Assembly: GCA_002338505.1 (NCBI GenBank)
Contig: DDIK01000065.1
Span: 1-13,249 of the forward strand
Length of the DNA stretch: 13,249 bases
Source of the DNA: Bacteriovorax sp. UBA1852
GTDB lineage: Bacteria > Bdellovibrionota > Bacteriovoracia > Bacteriovoracales > Bacteriovoracaceae
Reading direction: 5' to 3'
Shown here: positions 11,579 through 13,249 of the stretch, one piece after another
Layout of the letters: every line of letters begins with the position of its first letter
Position numbering within the stretch: the first letter of the stretch is position 1
The notes under the pieces: model-generated
The model's database searches: none
What the model saw: only the letters and a program-made list of their open reading frames with translations
Told to the model about the DNA's origin: nothing
Program-made: the position numbers and the translations under genes

Positions 11579-13249
11579 TTATTCATTTATCAATTTTATA
11601 TGGAAGGTAGTCCCTTCTCCAATTACAGAGGTCGCCTCAATTGAGCCACCATGTAATTCTACGAAATATTTTACCAGATAAAGTCCAAGTCCGCTTCCTT
11701 TTATCTTGTGGCTTGCGTCATTTTTGACCCTATAAAACTTTTCGAAGATATTTTCTAAATCCTCTTCAGGGATACCTACCCCATTGTCGGCGATCTCAAT
11801 ATAGACCCAATCCTCATCATCTGTTGTTGTTATCGTAACAACTGAATCTTTTCCAGAATATTTAATGGCATTCTCTGTTAGATTGGAAAGGACCCGCTTT
11901 ATTAAGGTTATATCCATTTCTATTGGATACAATGGTCCTAATTCCATCTCAAGAGTTACACTTTTTTGCCTGGCCTCATATTCTAGACCTTCAACAACAT
12001 CCTCAATAAGTTTATTAACATCTTTTGTGACTTTATTTAACGTAAGTTTTCTCGACTCAACTTTTGTAAGATCAAGAATTGAAGTTATAAAGTTATTCAA
12101 CTCCTTAGTTGAGTCTATGATTGTCCTGAGACCTTCGACGACACCAGGCTGGGAACTAGATCCATAGCGCATGATAAGATTATCTGCTACGCCTGCGACT
12201 TTAGCTACCGGTGTTTTTAAGTCATGAGACATTAGTGAGATGAAGTTTTGTTTAAGATCTTCTACACGTTTCAATAATTTTGTCTCTTCTTGAATGGCGT
12301 ATCGTCTTTGATATTCACCAATGGCCCTAAATGGTACCCAAATATAGTAAACAATGAATATCGTAAGTAAGATATGCGTAACATATAGCCAATAACCAAA
12401 GATGACAAAAAGCAAGTAGCTCACAACTAACGTTGTAATAATTGTCATAATAGTAATGAACAATCCTTTTGCTGGTTGGATTTTAGAAATTACAAGAGAA
12501 AGAAATATCGCAATAAGGAAACAGAGAGCGCTTGAAACATAAAAGGGAATTTTATAAACACTTTTTTCTTGTAATAGTGCTTGTATAATTATCCCGTGAA
12601 GCGAGAGCTTTGATGAAACAAGCTCATCTTTGTTAAAAGGCGTAAGAACATAATCTCTTACATTTGAAATATAAGAAGGCCCAATAAGTACAATCTTATT
12701 TTTAAAAAAGTCTTTAGGATAATTCCCAACTACCACTCGATGAAACGGTACGTTTTTTAAATGACCTCTGTCATATTCTGGGTTTGTATAGTATCTAAAT
12801 AGAGCAAAACTTGCATCAGCCTCCGGTACATAATAAGAGCCTTGGATATCACTTAATAAAAGAGGTTTCTTATTTTGTAGAATGCGATATTCGTTAGCTG
12901 TCCAAAAGTGTAAGCTCTCTTCACCAGAAATATTTAAAACAGTTCTTCTCGCAACATCATCTTTTGCAAATTTAACATTATCAACATTCACAATCGCTGG
13001 TGAGTAGCCTAACTCTCTTAAGCTTGATGGTGGTAAGCGCTCTCCAAAATGATCAATATCGGTTGCAAAACGAAACGGCCCTCCCGACCTTTTAAACTTT
13101 AAAAGCTCAGCCTTCATTTCATAGAGTGCATTGTATTCAGTTTCTCTGGTAGGCTCTACAAATTCACCAAATAGATTAATAACTTTTGGCTCATCTTGAA
13201 TAATTCTCTTAACCAACTTCTGGTAATTTGTATAAGTGTATGGAAAAGT
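11579..13249 (-). CDS. CHASE2-domain sensor histidine kinase, 5' end outside window
   Basis: The frame is open from the right window edge to TAA at 11581-11579 (556 residues visible). Residues before the in-frame TTG at 13216 (TFPYTYTNYQK) continue the domain, so the gene starts beyond the edge. Visible residues 1-225 match the C-terminal part of a CHASE2 extracytoplasmic sensor, ending in KNKIVLIGPSYISNVRDYVLTP and a later HG motif. Three transmembrane helices follow (about 236-256, 263-285, 288-306), as usual for CHASE2 proteins. The kinase part has the H-box LMSHDLKTP (phosphoacceptor H342), N-box LTENAIKYS (N460), G1 box DNGVGIP (488-494), F box EKFYRV and G2 box GSGLGL (518-523). It should autophosphorylate at the membrane and pass phosphate to D52 of the regulator encoded 11 bases downstream. 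The signal sensed is unknown. The N-terminal membrane anchor and promoter lie outside the window. Confidence 0.93.
   Translation of the reverse strand, partial: TFPYTYTNYQKLVKRIIQDEPKVINLFGEFVEPTRETEYNALYEMKAELLKFKRSGGPFRFATDIDHFGERLPPSSLRELGYSPAIVNVDNVKFAKDDVARRTVLNISGEESLHFWTANEYRILQNKKPLLLSDIQGSYYVPEADASFALFRYYTNPEYDRGHLKNVPFHRVVVGNYPKDFFKNKIVLIGPSYISNVRDYVLTPFNKDELVSSKLSLHGIIIQALLQEKSVYKIPFYVSSALCFLIAIFLSLVISKIQPAKGLFITIMTIITTLVVSYLLFVIFGYWLYVTHILLTIFIVYYIWVPFRAIGEYQRRYAIQEETKLLKRVEDLKQNFISLMSHDLKTPVAKVAGVADNLIMRYGSSSQPGVVEGLRTIIDSTKELNNFITSILDLTKVESRKLTLNKVTKDVNKLIEDVVEGLEYEARQKSVTLEMELGPLYPIEMDITLIKRVLSNLTENAIKYSGKDSVVTITTTDDEDWVYIEIADNGVGIPEEDLENIFEKFYRVKNDASHKIKGSGLGLYLVKYFVELHGGSIEATSVIGEGTTFHIKLINE

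Noticed and set aside
11865..12167. 100-codon plus-strand frame opposite the histidine kinase
   Set aside because: It covers the DHp/ATPase region of an intact kinase and has no recognisable domain.
13216..13249. TTG at 13216 as the start of the histidine kinase
   Set aside because: The frame stays open to the window edge and the upstream residues continue the CHASE2 pattern, so the gene is cut by the window.

Overview
This AT-rich window has short intergenic gaps and genes on both strands. The gene content and sequence style fit a Bdellovibrionota-type bacterium, most likely from the Bacteriovorax/Halobacteriovorax branch. That placement is inference, since there is no rRNA or marker phylogeny here. 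No mobile element, CRISPR array or phage gene is visible, and the region reads as ordinary chromosome. No gene-free stretch exceeds 300 bases.

Layout: (1) 1-806 holds the 3' end of astD (arginine/ornithine catabolism, + strand), which converges with an unrecognised 165-residue gene. A strong intrinsic terminator for astD lies inside that opposing gene. (2) 938-2417 holds a well-formed promoter, tRNA-Asn(GTT) and, five bases after the encoded CCA, a 450-residue HExxH protein. Its core resembles the alpha-ketoglutarate/HExxH peptide beta-hydroxylase family. (3) 2414-4291 is a minus-strand iron-sulfur maturation pair: an A-type carrier (ErpA/IscA family) coupled through TAATG to a YgfZ-like folate-binding protein fused to a TPR domain. 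(4) 4342-5178 is a divergent FHA-domain gene. (5) 5179-8959 is a minus-strand B12 operon: fused isobutyryl-CoA mutase IcmF, then a PduO-type cob(I)alamin adenosyltransferase, again joined by TAATG. (6) 9029-9553 is a divergent 2[4Fe-4S] ferredoxin-like gene. (7) 9557-13249 is a minus-strand set: CHASE2 sensor histidine kinase (5' end outside the window), sigma54-dependent response regulator, and lspA.

How the parts may work together: the adenosyltransferase makes the adenosylcobalamin that IcmF needs to interconvert isobutyryl-CoA and n-butyryl-CoA, joining valine-derived and straight-chain acyl-CoA metabolism. The A-type carrier and the YgfZ-like protein belong to [4Fe-4S] cluster assembly and repair, and the ferredoxin is one possible client. 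The kinase and regulator form a cognate pair, and lipoprotein signal peptidase is probably on the same transcript.

The items most worth a second look are the HExxH gene placed directly behind a tRNA without a Shine-Dalgarno site, the YgfZ-TPR fusion, lspA behind a sigma54-type two-component pair, and the fact that all four convergent gene pairs overlap, abut or leave only 3 bases.
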